Positions 1 to 8,783 of a DNA stretch of 64,000 nucleotides are shown here, piece by piece. How positions within the stretch are numbered: position 1 is the first letter of the stretch; every line of letters begins with the position of its first letter. This DNA comes from Rhizobium sp. P32RR-XVIII. Its GTDB lineage: Bacteria; Pseudomonadota; Alphaproteobacteria; Rhizobiales; Rhizobiaceae. The stretch lies in contig NZ_JABAIH010000018.1 in assembly GCF_012641395.1 (NCBI RefSeq), forward strand, positions 24,359 to 88,358, read 5' to 3'. Below the pieces are notes generated by a model. The model was not told the origin of the DNA. It worked only from the letters and a program-made list of their open reading frames with translations, and did not search any database. The position numbers were made by a program, and so were the translations under genes.

Positions 1-902
1 TGTTTGAAAACCCGCTGGAATGCGGCCTCGGACTGGTAACCGGCGGCCTCGGCTGCTGCCGCCGTCGAAGCGCCCGGCTGCTTCAGCCTGTTCGCGGCAA
101 TTGTGATGCGGATATCCAGGAGCAGATCGCTCGCGCTGCGGCCGAGTTTCTCCTGAAAATGCCGCGCCAGCGTCGCCCGCGACATATTGCAGAGGCGCGC
201 GAGCGCCGGCAGCGTCCATGGCTCCTCCGGCCTCTGGAACATGGCTGCGAGCGCCGGCGCAAGGCGCGGATGACCGGCAAGTGCCAGCAGGCCGACCGGT
301 GCCTCCTGCGTTTGTCCCGCCATGCGCAACGCCAATGTGAAGAGCGCGGCCGAGAATGCATTCAGCATTGCCTGCCCGCCCAGGCTCTCGCGATCCGATT
401 CCCCGCGCATGAGGGAAACGAGGGCTGCCAGCTGGTCGCTCGTCGCCCCCTCCTCGCCCTCCCGAGACTGCGCCTGCCCACGTACGATCATGACTGAAGG
501 CAGGTAGCTGCCCAGCAATCGGTCATGCGGAGAGGCGAGAATGAAGCGGCCGCAAAGCAGATCCAGCCGATCCTCCGTTCCCGCATTGTCGCTGAACGTT
601 TGATTGACGCCGGGCCGATATCGCACCGGAAGGGGGGTGGCGCCGCTGCCGTCGTGCAGCCGATGGGCCGCACCGGTCGGAAGCAGCACGATATCGCCCG
701 CATGGAGACGCCGCCGCGGACCGCCGGCGAAATCCTCAACAATCGCGGAGCCGGCAAGGACGACATGATAGGGGATCTCTCCAGGTGGTGAAGGATCATA
801 GACCACCTGCCACGGGGCGCCGTAGAGGCAGCGGACCTCCACGCGGCCGCTGACGGGCACCATGTGGAGAAGACGGCTCAGCCAATCGATGGGAGGTGAC
901 AT
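1..902 (-). CDS. AraC-family transcriptional regulator, partial (C-terminus beyond the window)
   Basis: About 300 residues are visible on the minus strand, starting at ATG 902 behind GGAGGT-like sequence and running off the left edge. Residues 1-200 form an AraC cupin-type ligand domain, with segments such as PYHVVLAGSAIVEDF and GDIVLLPTGAAHRL. The C-terminal part is an AraC helix-turn-helix (TLPALARLCNMSRATLARHF) followed by the second helix-turn-helix up to AGYQSEAAFQRVFK, where the window ends. This layout matches the cupin_6 subgroup of AraC regulators. The gene is divergent from the flavin oxidoreductase starting at 1060, so it probably controls that gene; the link is inferred from position only. 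The effector is unknown. Confidence 0.9.
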   Translation of the reverse strand, partial: MSPPIDWLSRLLHMVPVSGRVEVRCLYGAPWQVVYDPSPPGEIPYHVVLAGSAIVEDFAGGPRRRLHAGDIVLLPTGAAHRLHDGSGATPLPVRYRPGVNQTFSDNAGTEDRLDLLCGRFILASPHDRLLGSYLPSVMIVRGQAQSREGEEGATSDQLAALVSLMRGESDRESLGGQAMLNAFSAALFTLALRMAGQTQEAPVGLLALAGHPRLAPALAAMFQRPEEPWTLPALARLCNMSRATLARHFQEKLGRSASDLLLDIRITIAANRLKQPGASTAAAAEAAGYQSEAAFQRVFK

Positions 903-1059
903 TTCGAACCTACGATGATGAGACGAATAAGCATGTTATTGAGCTATGGTAATATTACACAACTCACAGCGTCTTCGTAAAGTGCCACTGTAATCAACGG
1001 CCGTTCTGAACTCAGCAATTGGGCCGCTTCAACGGATGGCAACTCAGGAGGATTTACTC

Positions 1060-2463
1060 ATGTCCCAGACTGAAGAACATTTCGATATCGTGATCCTTGG
1101 CAGCGGCCAAGGCGGCAAGCTACTTGCTTGGCACCTCGCCCGCTCCGGCAAGAAAGTCGCCGTCGTCGAGCGCCGCTGGGTCGGCGGCTCATGCCCGGCG
1201 GTCGCTTGTCTACCCAGCAAGAACGAAGTCTGGAGCGCGCGGGTGGCGCATCTGGTCCGCAATGCCGATCATTTCGGCACAGTCACCGGCCCGGTGACGA
1301 CCGACATGAGGAAGGTGCGCGGCCGCAAGCAGGACATGGTCGAGCGCGAGATCGACTTCCATCTGAATGCTTATCGCCAGAGCGGCGCGGAGCTGATCAT
1401 GGGCAGCGGCCGTTTCGTGGCGCCGAAGACCATTGCCGTTACGCTCAACGAGGGCGGAACCCGCCTGCTGACGGGAGAAGAGGTCGTCATCAACGTCGGC
1501 TCGCATGCGGCGATACCTGACATTCCGGGCCTCGAAGCCGCCAGGGCGCTGACCCACATCGAGGCGCTGGAACTTGACTATCTGCCATCGCATCTGATCG
1601 TGCTCGGCGGCGGCTATATCGGAATTGAGATGGCCCAGGCTTATCGCCGTTTCGGCAGCCGCGTGACGGTGATCGAGCCGTTGCGTCAACTCATGAGCCG
1701 TGAGGACGCTGACGTCGCCGAGGAAATGAAGAGCATTCTGGCGGCGGAAGGCATCGACGTGCTGCTGGAAACGCAGGCGACCAGCGTCCGTGGTCTTTCC
1801 GGCGACAAGGTGACCGTGACGGTTCACGGTCCCGCGGGCGAACAGGTGATAGACGGCAGCGATCTGCTTGTGACGGTCGGTCGCGTTGCCAATACCGCCG
1901 ATATCGGCCTCGACAGGACCGGTGTCGAATTGGACGCCCGCGGCTTCATCCGCGTCAACGAACGGCTGGAAACGACGGCTCCGGGCGTCTGGGCGATCGG
2001 CGAAGCCGCAGGCAGCCCGCAATTCACCCATGTCTCGGTTGACGACTTCAGGATCGTCAGGGACAACATGGCCGGCGGCAACCGCCGCACGGACGAGCGG
2101 CTGGTTCCCTATGTGATGTTCACCGACCCGCAACTCGCCCGCGTCGGCCTGAGCGAAGGCGAAGCGCTGCGCAAGGGTATTCCGATCCGTGTCGCGAAGC
2201 TGCCGATGAGCAGCGTCCTGCGCACCGAAGCGACCGATGAAACCAAAGGTTTCATGAAGGCGGTGGTCAGCGCCGAAGACGACCGTATCCTCGGCTTCAC
2301 GATGATCGGCTCCGAAGCCGGCGAGGTGATGGCCGCCGTCCAGACGGCGATGCTCGCCGAACTACCCTATCCGAAGCTGCGAGATGCGGTCATCGCGCAT
2401 CTGACGGTAGCGGAAGGGCTGGGACCGCTTTTCGGCAGCGTGCCGGCTAGATCCGCCCGGTGA
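1060..2463 (+). CDS. FAD-dependent pyridine nucleotide-disulfide oxidoreductase (mercuric reductase/lipoamide dehydrogenase-like)
   Basis: A 467-residue flavoprotein with the full class I disulfide reductase layout. It has an N-terminal FAD Rossmann motif (ILGSGQGGKLLAWHLA), a redox-active pair in GGSCPAVACLPSKN (Cys-x4-Cys), a NAD(P)H-binding fold (VLGGGYIGIEMAQ, about residues 180-195), the second FAD motif ending in GVWAIGEAAG, and a C-terminal dimerisation domain. The usual final His-Glu pair is represented by AHLTVAEGLG. ATG 1060 is chosen over the upstream ATG 1036 because AGGAGG lies at the right distance before it. It should pass electrons from NAD(P)H to a disulfide or metal substrate. 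The substrate is not evident: no mer genes are nearby, and the active-site motif differs from the canonical GGTCLNVGC. A strong terminator follows. Confidence 0.88.
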   Translation: MSQTEEHFDIVILGSGQGGKLLAWHLARSGKKVAVVERRWVGGSCPAVACLPSKNEVWSARVAHLVRNADHFGTVTGPVTTDMRKVRGRKQDMVEREIDFHLNAYRQSGAELIMGSGRFVAPKTIAVTLNEGGTRLLTGEEVVINVGSHAAIPDIPGLEAARALTHIEALELDYLPSHLIVLGGGYIGIEMAQAYRRFGSRVTVIEPLRQLMSREDADVAEEMKSILAAEGIDVLLETQATSVRGLSGDKVTVTVHGPAGEQVIDGSDLLVTVGRVANTADIGLDRTGVELDARGFIRVNERLETTAPGVWAIGEAAGSPQFTHVSVDDFRIVRDNMAGGNRRTDERLVPYVMFTDPQLARVGLSEGEALRKGIPIRVAKLPMSSVLRTEATDETKGFMKAVVSAEDDRILGFTMIGSEAGEVMAAVQTAMLAELPYPKLRDAVIAHLTVAEGLGPLFGSVPARSAR

Positions 2464-2477
2464 TGACGCACCAGGCG

Positions 2478-2513
2478 GGCCGGGACAGCGAAGCACATAT
2501 CGCTGTCCCGGCC
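2478..2513 (+). terminator. Rho-independent-like terminator after the disulfide reductase
   Basis: A perfect 13-bp inverted repeat (GGCCGGGACAGCG and its complement, extendable by an A-T pair) with a loop of about 10 nt starts 15 bases after the stop codon. A short T-run (CTTTTA) lies about 12 bases downstream. It probably separates the reductase from the ABC exporter genes. Confidence 0.7.
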
Positions 2514-2682
2514 TGATCGGCCGTCTTTTAAGGAGGGACGCTCACGATAAAATAACCAGATGGTGAATTCTTTACTTGAACGCTCAGGTAGAATCGGCAA
2601 AAGTAAGCGCGCTAACAATCCCTTCACCAAATCGTCTTCTTTTCGGGCCAGCGTCCGACCCATACATTTTGGAATTACTACC

Positions 2683-4536
2683 GTGAGCAGCGATGCGTCG
2701 ATACGCGCGACGAAGCCTTTGGCTTCGCTTGCGCTTGTGAATGCGGCAGGCTGGGGCAAAGGCCTTTATACTCTGGTCCGCATTACCGTCATGGCCTTTC
2801 GTCACCCCTGGCAAGCGGGCCTCGCCATCGGCGCAACCCTTGTAGCATCCACATTCCAGCTTCTGATCCCGCGCCTACTCGGCCGGGCCGTGGACCACAC
2901 GCAGGTTGCACTGACCGGCGGAGCGGCCGGCCAGATGGCCCAGGATGCGCTGCTGACGACGGCGCTGCTTCTGCTGGGCGCCAGCGTGTTGCGCGGCATC
3001 TTCACGATGATCCAGAACTATTACAGCGAGTCCGTGGGCCACCACATGGGTTACGAGCTACGGCTCGCCTGTTACGAGAAGATCCAGCGGCTCTCCTTCA
3101 GCTTTCACGACACGGTTCATTCGGGTGACCTGATCACCGTGGGCTTGCTCGATCTCGAAGGCGTGCGGATGTATTTCTCGACGGCGCTCGTGCGCGTCTT
3201 CCTGCTTTCGATGCTGATCGGCATCGGCGCCTACATGCTGATTTCGACTGATGCCGTTCTCGGCCTTTTGGCCCTGAGTTTCGTGCCTTTCGTCGGCTGG
3301 CGATCGTCCGTGACGCAGCTCCGGCTTCGGGCCACATGGCTGGACCTGCAAGAGCGGCTTTCGGTGCTCACCCGCATCATGGAGGAAAATCTCGGCGGCA
3401 TCCGCGTCGTCCGTGCCTTTGCCGCTCAGGAGCACGAGCTTTCCAAATTCGAGACGGCGTCGAAGAATGCACTGGCGCTCGCGCACCAGCGGGTCGGTAT
3501 TCGCGTTACCAGTACCAGCGCCATGACCTTCTCCTTCTTCGCCTCGATGGGACTCGTGCTGTGGGTCGGCGGCGAGAAGGTGATGGCGGGCGAGATCACC
3601 GTCGGCACTCTTGCCTCCTTCCTCACCTTCATGACCATCCTGCAGATGCCGGTGCGCCAGCTCGGTCTGATGGTCAATGCCTTTGCCCGTGCTTCGACCT
3701 GCGGCACGCGCCTCTTCAACCTGCTCGACCTCGAGATCGCCGTGTGCGATGCGCCTGATGCAAAAGAGTTGAAAGTGACGGAAGGTACGCTCCGCTTCGA
3801 GAATGTCGATTTTGCCTATCCGAGTTCGGAAATGCATCAGGTGCTGCACGGCATTACCTTCGAGGCAAAGCGCGGCGAAACGATCGGAATCGTCGGGCCG
3901 CCCGGCAGCGGCAAATCGACCATCGCGCATCTGATCCCGCGCTTTTACGATGTGACGAAGGGCCGGATCACCATCGACGGGCAGGATATCCGCAAGGCGA
4001 CCCTGCAATCGCTTCGCCGCTCCGTTGCTGTCGTGCAGCAGGATTCATTTCTCTTCACGACGACCATCGAGAACAACATCGCCTATGGCGACCCGTGGGC
4101 GAAGGAGCAGCGGATCGAGCGGGCGAGCGAAAGCGCACAGCTGCACAACTACGTGCTTGGGCTGCCGACCGGTTACGGCACCGTGGTGGGCGAACGTGGC
4201 GTTTCACTTTCCGGGGGCCAGCGCCAGCGCCTGTCGATCGCCCGTGCGCTGATGCTCCGGCCGGCCGTCATGGTGTTCGACGATTCGACTGCCGCGATCG
4301 ACGCGGCAACGGAGCAGCGTATCCGCACCGCGATGCGCAAATATGCCGCCGACCGCGTGACGATCATCGTTGCGCACCGGCTGAGCTCGCTGATGCATGC
4401 CGATCAGATCCTCTTCGTCGAGGACGGCCGCATCGTCGAGCGCGGCACGCACGAGGAACTGATCGCCGCCGGCGGCCGGTACAAGGCGCTCTACGACCTG
4501 CAGGTGCGGCCGGGCGACGACGCGCTGAGCGCGTAG
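2683..4536 (+). CDS. ABC exporter half-transporter, subunit with a degenerate ATPase site
   Basis: A fused membrane/ATPase subunit of the MsbA/YheI type. About six transmembrane helices come first, then a nucleotide-binding domain with Walker A GPPGSGKST, Q-loop VVQQDSF, signature LSGGQRQRLSIARAL and H-loop IVAHRLSS. Walker B reads VMVFDDSTAAID: the catalytic glutamate is replaced by Asp, typical of the inactive site of heterodimeric exporters. The frame is open from ATG 2560 (658 aa), but the first 41 codons look non-coding, so GTG 2683 (617 aa) is preferred. Neither start has a strong ribosome binding site. It is probably co-transcribed with the second half-transporter at 4742. The substrate is unknown; a drug or lipid-like molecule is usual for the family. 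Confidence 0.88.
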   Translation: MSSDASIRATKPLASLALVNAAGWGKGLYTLVRITVMAFRHPWQAGLAIGATLVASTFQLLIPRLLGRAVDHTQVALTGGAAGQMAQDALLTTALLLLGASVLRGIFTMIQNYYSESVGHHMGYELRLACYEKIQRLSFSFHDTVHSGDLITVGLLDLEGVRMYFSTALVRVFLLSMLIGIGAYMLISTDAVLGLLALSFVPFVGWRSSVTQLRLRATWLDLQERLSVLTRIMEENLGGIRVVRAFAAQEHELSKFETASKNALALAHQRVGIRVTSTSAMTFSFFASMGLVLWVGGEKVMAGEITVGTLASFLTFMTILQMPVRQLGLMVNAFARASTCGTRLFNLLDLEIAVCDAPDAKELKVTEGTLRFENVDFAYPSSEMHQVLHGITFEAKRGETIGIVGPPGSGKSTIAHLIPRFYDVTKGRITIDGQDIRKATLQSLRRSVAVVQQDSFLFTTTIENNIAYGDPWAKEQRIERASESAQLHNYVLGLPTGYGTVVGERGVSLSGGQRQRLSIARALMLRPAVMVFDDSTAAIDAATEQRIRTAMRKYAADRVTIIVAHRLSSLMHADQILFVEDGRIVERGTHEELIAAGGRYKALYDLQVRPGDDALSA

Positions 4537-4560
4537 TATTAAGCAGCGGCATGCGGTGCC

Positions 4561-4680
4561 GCCCCCTCATCCGCCCTTTCGGGCACCTTCTCCCCGAGGG
4601 GAGAAGGGGGAACGAGACGGCGCGGCATGTCCCTTCTCCCCAGCGGGGAGAAGGTGGCGGCAGCCGGATGAGGGGTGCGC
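4561..4680. repeat. RIME-like palindromic intergenic element
   Basis: Two arms, CCCTCATCCG...CACCTTCTCCCC and GGGGAGAAGGTGGCGG...CGGATGAGGG, form a long imperfect palindrome. Each arm also contains its own short hairpin (CTTCTCCCC/GGGGAGAAG). This composition matches the Rhizobium intergenic mosaic elements known from Rhizobium and Sinorhizobium. It sits between two co-directional ABC genes, where its RNA could fold and affect transcript stability. Confidence 0.75.
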
Positions 4681-4741
4681 GGGCACGCCGACAAATAAAC
4701 CCGGGCAGCTGTGAGCTCGCCTCGGGACCAAGGAGTGTTAC

Positions 4742-6649
4742 ATGGCCGAAGAAATGGAAACCGAGCGCCCGGATCCGCGCGAGGACGGACGCCGCCCGCC
4801 GCGGGCCGTCGTCGGCTCGCATCGCGTCGAGGAGGAAATGTTCGGCAAGGCCTTCGACGGCAACATCATCAAGCGCATCTGGGCCTTCGTCGATCCCTAT
4901 CGCGACAAGATCGTCTGGTCGGTCGCCGCCGTTTTGACGTTCACGGCGATGCAACTCCTCATCCCGCTGATCATCCGCTATGCGATCGACCATGGCATGC
5001 GGCAAGGCGGCAATTCGGCCGCACTTACATGGTCGATCATCGCTTTCCTCTGCGCCATCCTCGTCAACTATGCCGCCAGCTACGCGCAGGAAACACTGGT
5101 CGGCGGCGTGGCGGAAAACGTGCTCTTCGATATCCGCAAGGCGATGTTCTCGCATCTTCAGCGCGTCTCGCTGTCCTTCATGGACAAGACCGAGGTTGGC
5201 CGCTTGATGTCGCGCCTGCAGGGCGACGTGAACTCCATGCAGGAATTTCTCGAGACGTCGGTGCTTTCCGTCGGCGATATTGTGCTGCTCTTCGGCATCG
5301 TCGGCGTGATGCTTTACCTCGACTTCAAGCTCGGTCTGCTGACGCTTTCCGTCCTGCCCGTGCTTTTCGTCGTCCGCCTCTTCTGGCTGCCGCTCGCGCG
5401 CAAATCCTTCATGGCGGCGCACGAGACGAATTCGGTCGCGGCCGGTGCGCTCGCCGAAGCAATCCATGGCGTGCGCGCGGTCCAGAGCATGGACCGCCAG
5501 AGCGTCAATTTCACGCTCTATGACGACAAGGCGCATGCGAACCTGAAGACGCACCTGACGGCCGCCCGTTACGCCCAGGTGATGGTGCCGATCGTCGATT
5601 CCCTAACCGGCGTGGCGATGGCGCTGGTTATCGTCGTTGGCGGCGCGCGCGTCCTGAACCAGGCGCTGGACGTCGGCGTTCTCGTTGCCTTCCTCTTCTA
5701 TATCCAGCGCTTCTTCGACCCGATCCGCTCGCTCACTCTGCAATATTCCGTCATGCAGCGCGCCATGGCTTCCGGCCAGCGCCTGACCGAGGTCCTCGAC
5801 GTGGCCGTCGACATCAAGGATGCGCCGAACGCCAAGGTGCTTTCAAGGGACATGGATGGCTCGGTCGAATTCCGCGATGTCGTTTTCGGCTACAATCCAA
5901 AACATCCCATCCTCAAGACCGTCAGCTTCAAGGTAAATCCGGGCGAGACGGTTGCCCTCGTCGGGCCGACCGGTTCCGGCAAATCGAGCTGCATGTCGCT
6001 GATCCACCGGTTTTACGATGTGCAGCAGGGCCAGGTTCTGGTCGGCGGGCATGATGTTCGCGAGCTGACGCAGGATTCGCTCGGTGACCAGATTGCGATG
6101 GTGTTGCAGGAGCCGTTTCTGTTTACCGGCACGGTGTTCGAGAACATCCGCTACCACAAGACAGAGGCAACGCGCGAACAGGTGATCGAAGCGTCGAAGG
6201 CCGTCGGAGCGCACGACTTCATCATGCGGCTTCCGCAAGGCTACGACAGCATTCTCGGTGAGCGCGGCGGCAACCTCTCGCTCGGGCAGCGGCAGCTTCT
6301 GAGTTTCGCCCGCGCGCTCGTCGCTGACGCAAAGATCCTGGTCCTCGACGAGGCGACGGCGAACATCGACAGCTATACGGAAATGCTGATCCAGAAGGCG
6401 CTGGTGAAGCTTCTCGAAAACCGCACCGGCCTCGTCATCGCCCACCGGCTGGCGACGATCCGCGAAGCTGACCGGATCATCGTCCTGCAAAATGGCGAGC
6501 TCATCGAGAGCGGCAACCACCGCCAGCTGATGAAGAATGGCAAGCTCTATTCGCGGCTCTACAACTTGAACTACGCTTCGTTCGACGACATCCCGGAGGA
6601 AGTGTTGGAAGCCAATGAATTTGATCCAAAACGCGTGAGTTTGACCTAA
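4742..6649 (+). CDS. ABC exporter half-transporter, subunit with the consensus ATPase site
   Basis: A 635-residue membrane/ATPase fusion. A charged N-terminus (about 45 aa) is followed by a six-helix transmembrane domain (about residues 50-350) and a nucleotide-binding domain. The latter has Walker A GPTGSGKSS, Walker B ILVLDEATANID with the catalytic Glu present, and H-loop VIAHRLATI. Its signature is LSLGQRQLLSFARAL rather than LSGGQ. Its canonical Walker B and altered signature complement the altered Walker B and canonical signature of the preceding subunit. ATG 4742 follows AAGGAG. The two proteins most likely form one heterodimeric exporter in the inner membrane, with one active and one degenerate ATP site. 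Confidence 0.92.
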   Translation: MAEEMETERPDPREDGRRPPRAVVGSHRVEEEMFGKAFDGNIIKRIWAFVDPYRDKIVWSVAAVLTFTAMQLLIPLIIRYAIDHGMRQGGNSAALTWSIIAFLCAILVNYAASYAQETLVGGVAENVLFDIRKAMFSHLQRVSLSFMDKTEVGRLMSRLQGDVNSMQEFLETSVLSVGDIVLLFGIVGVMLYLDFKLGLLTLSVLPVLFVVRLFWLPLARKSFMAAHETNSVAAGALAEAIHGVRAVQSMDRQSVNFTLYDDKAHANLKTHLTAARYAQVMVPIVDSLTGVAMALVIVVGGARVLNQALDVGVLVAFLFYIQRFFDPIRSLTLQYSVMQRAMASGQRLTEVLDVAVDIKDAPNAKVLSRDMDGSVEFRDVVFGYNPKHPILKTVSFKVNPGETVALVGPTGSGKSSCMSLIHRFYDVQQGQVLVGGHDVRELTQDSLGDQIAMVLQEPFLFTGTVFENIRYHKTEATREQVIEASKAVGAHDFIMRLPQGYDSILGERGGNLSLGQRQLLSFARALVADAKILVLDEATANIDSYTEMLIQKALVKLLENRTGLVIAHRLATIREADRIIVLQNGELIESGNHRQLMKNGKLYSRLYNLNYASFDDIPEEVLEANEFDPKRVSLT

Positions 6650-6923
6650 CCCCGCGGCCGCTATGTCTCCGAGCTCCCGATGGAGGCAGCCTATATCCAT
6701 TTCGGCTACACCGAACACATGGTGATCCACATGTAGGGCTGAACTAATATCCCCGATCGGCGTGCAAGTCACACATCAAAAATTGGGCTTCAGCCGCTGC
6801 CACGCAGGTTCAGCATTAAAGCGAACGCGACGAATCGCATGAGCGGCGAAATCTCGTCGAAGGGTCGCTTTGCAGGGGCCGAGGAGCACGGCGTGATCAC
6901 GCCGACACCTGCAGTCCCGCCCC

Positions 6924-7286
6924 TCACACAAATCCAATATGCTCGCCGAAGGGAACGGCATCGTCCAAATTTCCCGTTCCTATACGGACACTCTCTCCCG
7001 AGAGGCGTTCCTCATCAGTATTTGCTTCGTGGGGATGAATACGCGCGGCCGGATGATTGGTGTGCCGCTCCGAAGCCCGATCTTTTTCGCAAGAATCAGA
7101 TTCAGGATCTTCCTTTCGTTTCGCGGCTGCGCGCTCCTCTTTCAATCGCTCGAAACCCGCAGTGATCTGCGCCTGCCGCTCCGCGACCAAGGCTCTGTCA
7201 GGTTCGGAGTCTATCGAGGTGCTGTGATTCGCGTGCGTGGCAGACGAAGGAGATACGGCTGATGTCGCGGCGACTTTGTCGACCAT
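6924..7286 (-). CDS. Small charged hypothetical protein
   Basis: A 120-residue protein starting at ATG 7286, which has a strong ribosome binding site (GGAGGAAG, about 6 nt upstream). The frame stays open further upstream to 7466, but without such a site. The sequence is hydrophilic and low in aromatic residues, with a charged helical middle (GFERLKEERAAAKRKE) and His/Pro-rich stretches after it. There is no signal peptide or membrane helix. I do not recognise a family. The good start signal is the main support; codon-level evidence is weak. The 274 bases between the ABC gene and this stop hold only an unexplained open stretch at 6650-6736. Confidence 0.5.
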   Translation of the reverse strand: MVDKVAATSAVSPSSATHANHSTSIDSEPDRALVAERQAQITAGFERLKEERAAAKRKEDPESDSCEKDRASERHTNHPAARIHPHEANTDEERLSGESVRIGTGNLDDAVPFGEHIGFV

Positions 7287-7671
7287 GAAGATCTTCCTCC
7301 AAAATGCTTGATCCGAGCAGCGCTGCCCGTCAATGGTAACGCCAGGGCAAACGCTGGCCGCTCGTATCTGGTTTACTCCCGCGGCTAAAACAAGAGAGCG
7401 CCAGGGTTCATCGTTTGACAAGCCGAGACCGGCGCGCCGGTGAGCATGGTCAGCGCCCCAGTGCATGTTTCACTGCACCGGCCGTGACCCATCTCAGGCG
7501 CCGCCGGCTCGGCTTAACGCGGCGGCGACCCGTGGGCCACGACCACGGGGCGAAGACCACGGACCGCAAAGATGCCTAGCCTACGCTGCTCCGGCTCCGC
7601 GGAGCGGCTCACCGAAGTGGCTAAAGCAAGAATGCCCGGCGAGATATCACAGTCGCCGGGCAGCGGGCGGT
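7287..7671. other. Intergenic region, no gene seen apart from a terminator
   Basis: No open frame here has a start signal or recognisable protein character. The region is GC-rich with several short palindromes, for example GCTCCGCGGAGC near 7600. Its right end carries the terminator listed at 7633-7662. Confidence 0.5.
7633..7662 (-). terminator. Terminator of the small membrane protein gene
   Basis: A perfect 10-bp stem (TGCCCGGCGA / TCGCCGGGCA) with a 10-nt loop lies 9 bases past the stop of the minus-strand gene at 7672. Read on the minus strand it is followed by TTCTTGCTTT, a moderately T-rich tail. Confidence 0.75.
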
Positions 7672-8073
7672 TCAGATTGCGTCGCGGCTGCCCATTGCAC
7701 CATGCATCGAGATCGATCGCTCAGGGGCATTGAATACCGAAGTGGTGAGAAGAACAGCGACGCCGAGAACGCCGTAGTACCATCCGTCGATGCCGGTGAA
7801 ATCGAACGCGAAGACCGCGCCAAGGAATACTATTCCAACTGCCCGATCGACCCAAAGGTGGATCGAATAGGGAATTATCTTGATGAGGCCGGTCGCATGG
7901 TCGGTCAGCAGGGGCAATATTAGCGCCGCGACCCCTGTGATGACGGAAAGCCACATGGCGACCGGACCACTTTGACCAAGCTTCAAAACGAACGGCGCGA
8001 CCAGCAGGATAATCGCGACGGGATAGTCGATGAGGTAGGCGTGGATGGATTTGGTGACGAAACGGAACGGCAT
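7672..8073 (-). CDS. Small integral membrane protein with about four helices (SPW-repeat-like)
   Basis: A 133-residue protein starting at ATG 8073 with GGAGGA 6 nt upstream. Four hydrophobic segments are visible: around residues 17-30 (VAIILLVAPFVL), 38-55 (MWLSVITGVAALILPLL), 78-93 (AVGIVFLGAVFAF) and 98-112 (YYGVLGVAVLLTTSVF). Short loops place Trp and Pro near helix ends, as in SPW-repeat membrane proteins; that family link is tentative. A good terminator follows, so it is probably a single-gene unit. The function is unknown. The 329 bases upstream (8074-8402) show no gene. Confidence 0.75.
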   Translation of the reverse strand: MPFRFVTKSIHAYLIDYPVAIILLVAPFVLKLGQSGPVAMWLSVITGVAALILPLLTDHATGLIKIIPYSIHLWVDRAVGIVFLGAVFAFDFTGIDGWYYGVLGVAVLLTTSVFNAPERSISMHGAMGSRDAI

Positions 8074-8402
8074 GGCGGGTCCTCCGGGCGGGGGTTGATA
8101 GGTCCTGATCGAATTCGCACCGTCGAAATACCGGCAGTCGTCGAGCCCAGATTAAGCTAGCCCTTCGGCTTGCCCGACGAGCGCCAGATTGCGTACGGTA
8201 CCAGTTGAAGTTAGTCTTCCGCCGAATGGTTTAGAAATGACCGCTTGTTATCGTTTTCATTACATCATCCCGTGACGCTCAACTGCGCGCACTCATCGAT
8301 CGGGAGCAGACACCTTGCCATAGGTCGACATCCACAAGTGCATCGCAGCGTATATCCGTCCTGAGCGCCAACTGATCCATCTCTCGCGCTCTGCTGCATC
8401 CG

Positions 8403-8783
8403 TTATGCGACGCGGTGCCCGGCGGCGGTGATGAAGCCAACTGCGGCCGCGGCGTCGCGGCTCGGCACCAGAAGATAGTTCCCGTTAAAAGTAGAGAGCG
8501 CGAGCACGCCGATGCCGTTCTCCGACACCGGCTTCACGACGGAGAGGACGCTGCCCGTCTCCCCGAACACGACCGGGTCGACCACCTTGAAGCAGGCCCA
8601 CTCGCCTTCACTCTTCACGGTCGCGGGCACGCGCTCCCTCAAGCAGATCACAGACAACTCGTCTTCGCCACGGCTTATGTTGACGAAGCCCGCGCCGTCG
8701 CTCCAAGAGGGGATCGGCGCGAGCACAGGGAGCCGGGCGATCGTGTATTCCCCAAACAGTTTCTTCAGTTCGACTATAGCCAC
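8403..8783 (-). CDS. ACT-domain protein (DUF2241-like)
   Basis: A 126-residue protein with two tandem ACT-like halves: an N-terminal LKKLFGEYTIARLPVLAP segment and a C-terminal segment with ENGIGVLALSTFNGNYLLVP. This matches the short stand-alone ACT proteins (ACT_7/DUF2241) that bind amino acids or similar small ligands and act as regulators. GTG 8783 is chosen because similarity to the family starts there and GAGAGGA lies just upstream. The frame is open to 8969, but the extra N-terminus looks non-coding. No enzyme partner is adjacent, so the ligand and target cannot be inferred. Confidence 0.8.
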   Translation of the reverse strand: MAIVELKKLFGEYTIARLPVLAPIPSWSDGAGFVNISRGEDELSVICLRERVPATVKSEGEWACFKVVDPVVFGETGSVLSVVKPVSENGIGVLALSTFNGNYLLVPSRDAAAAVGFITAAGHRVA

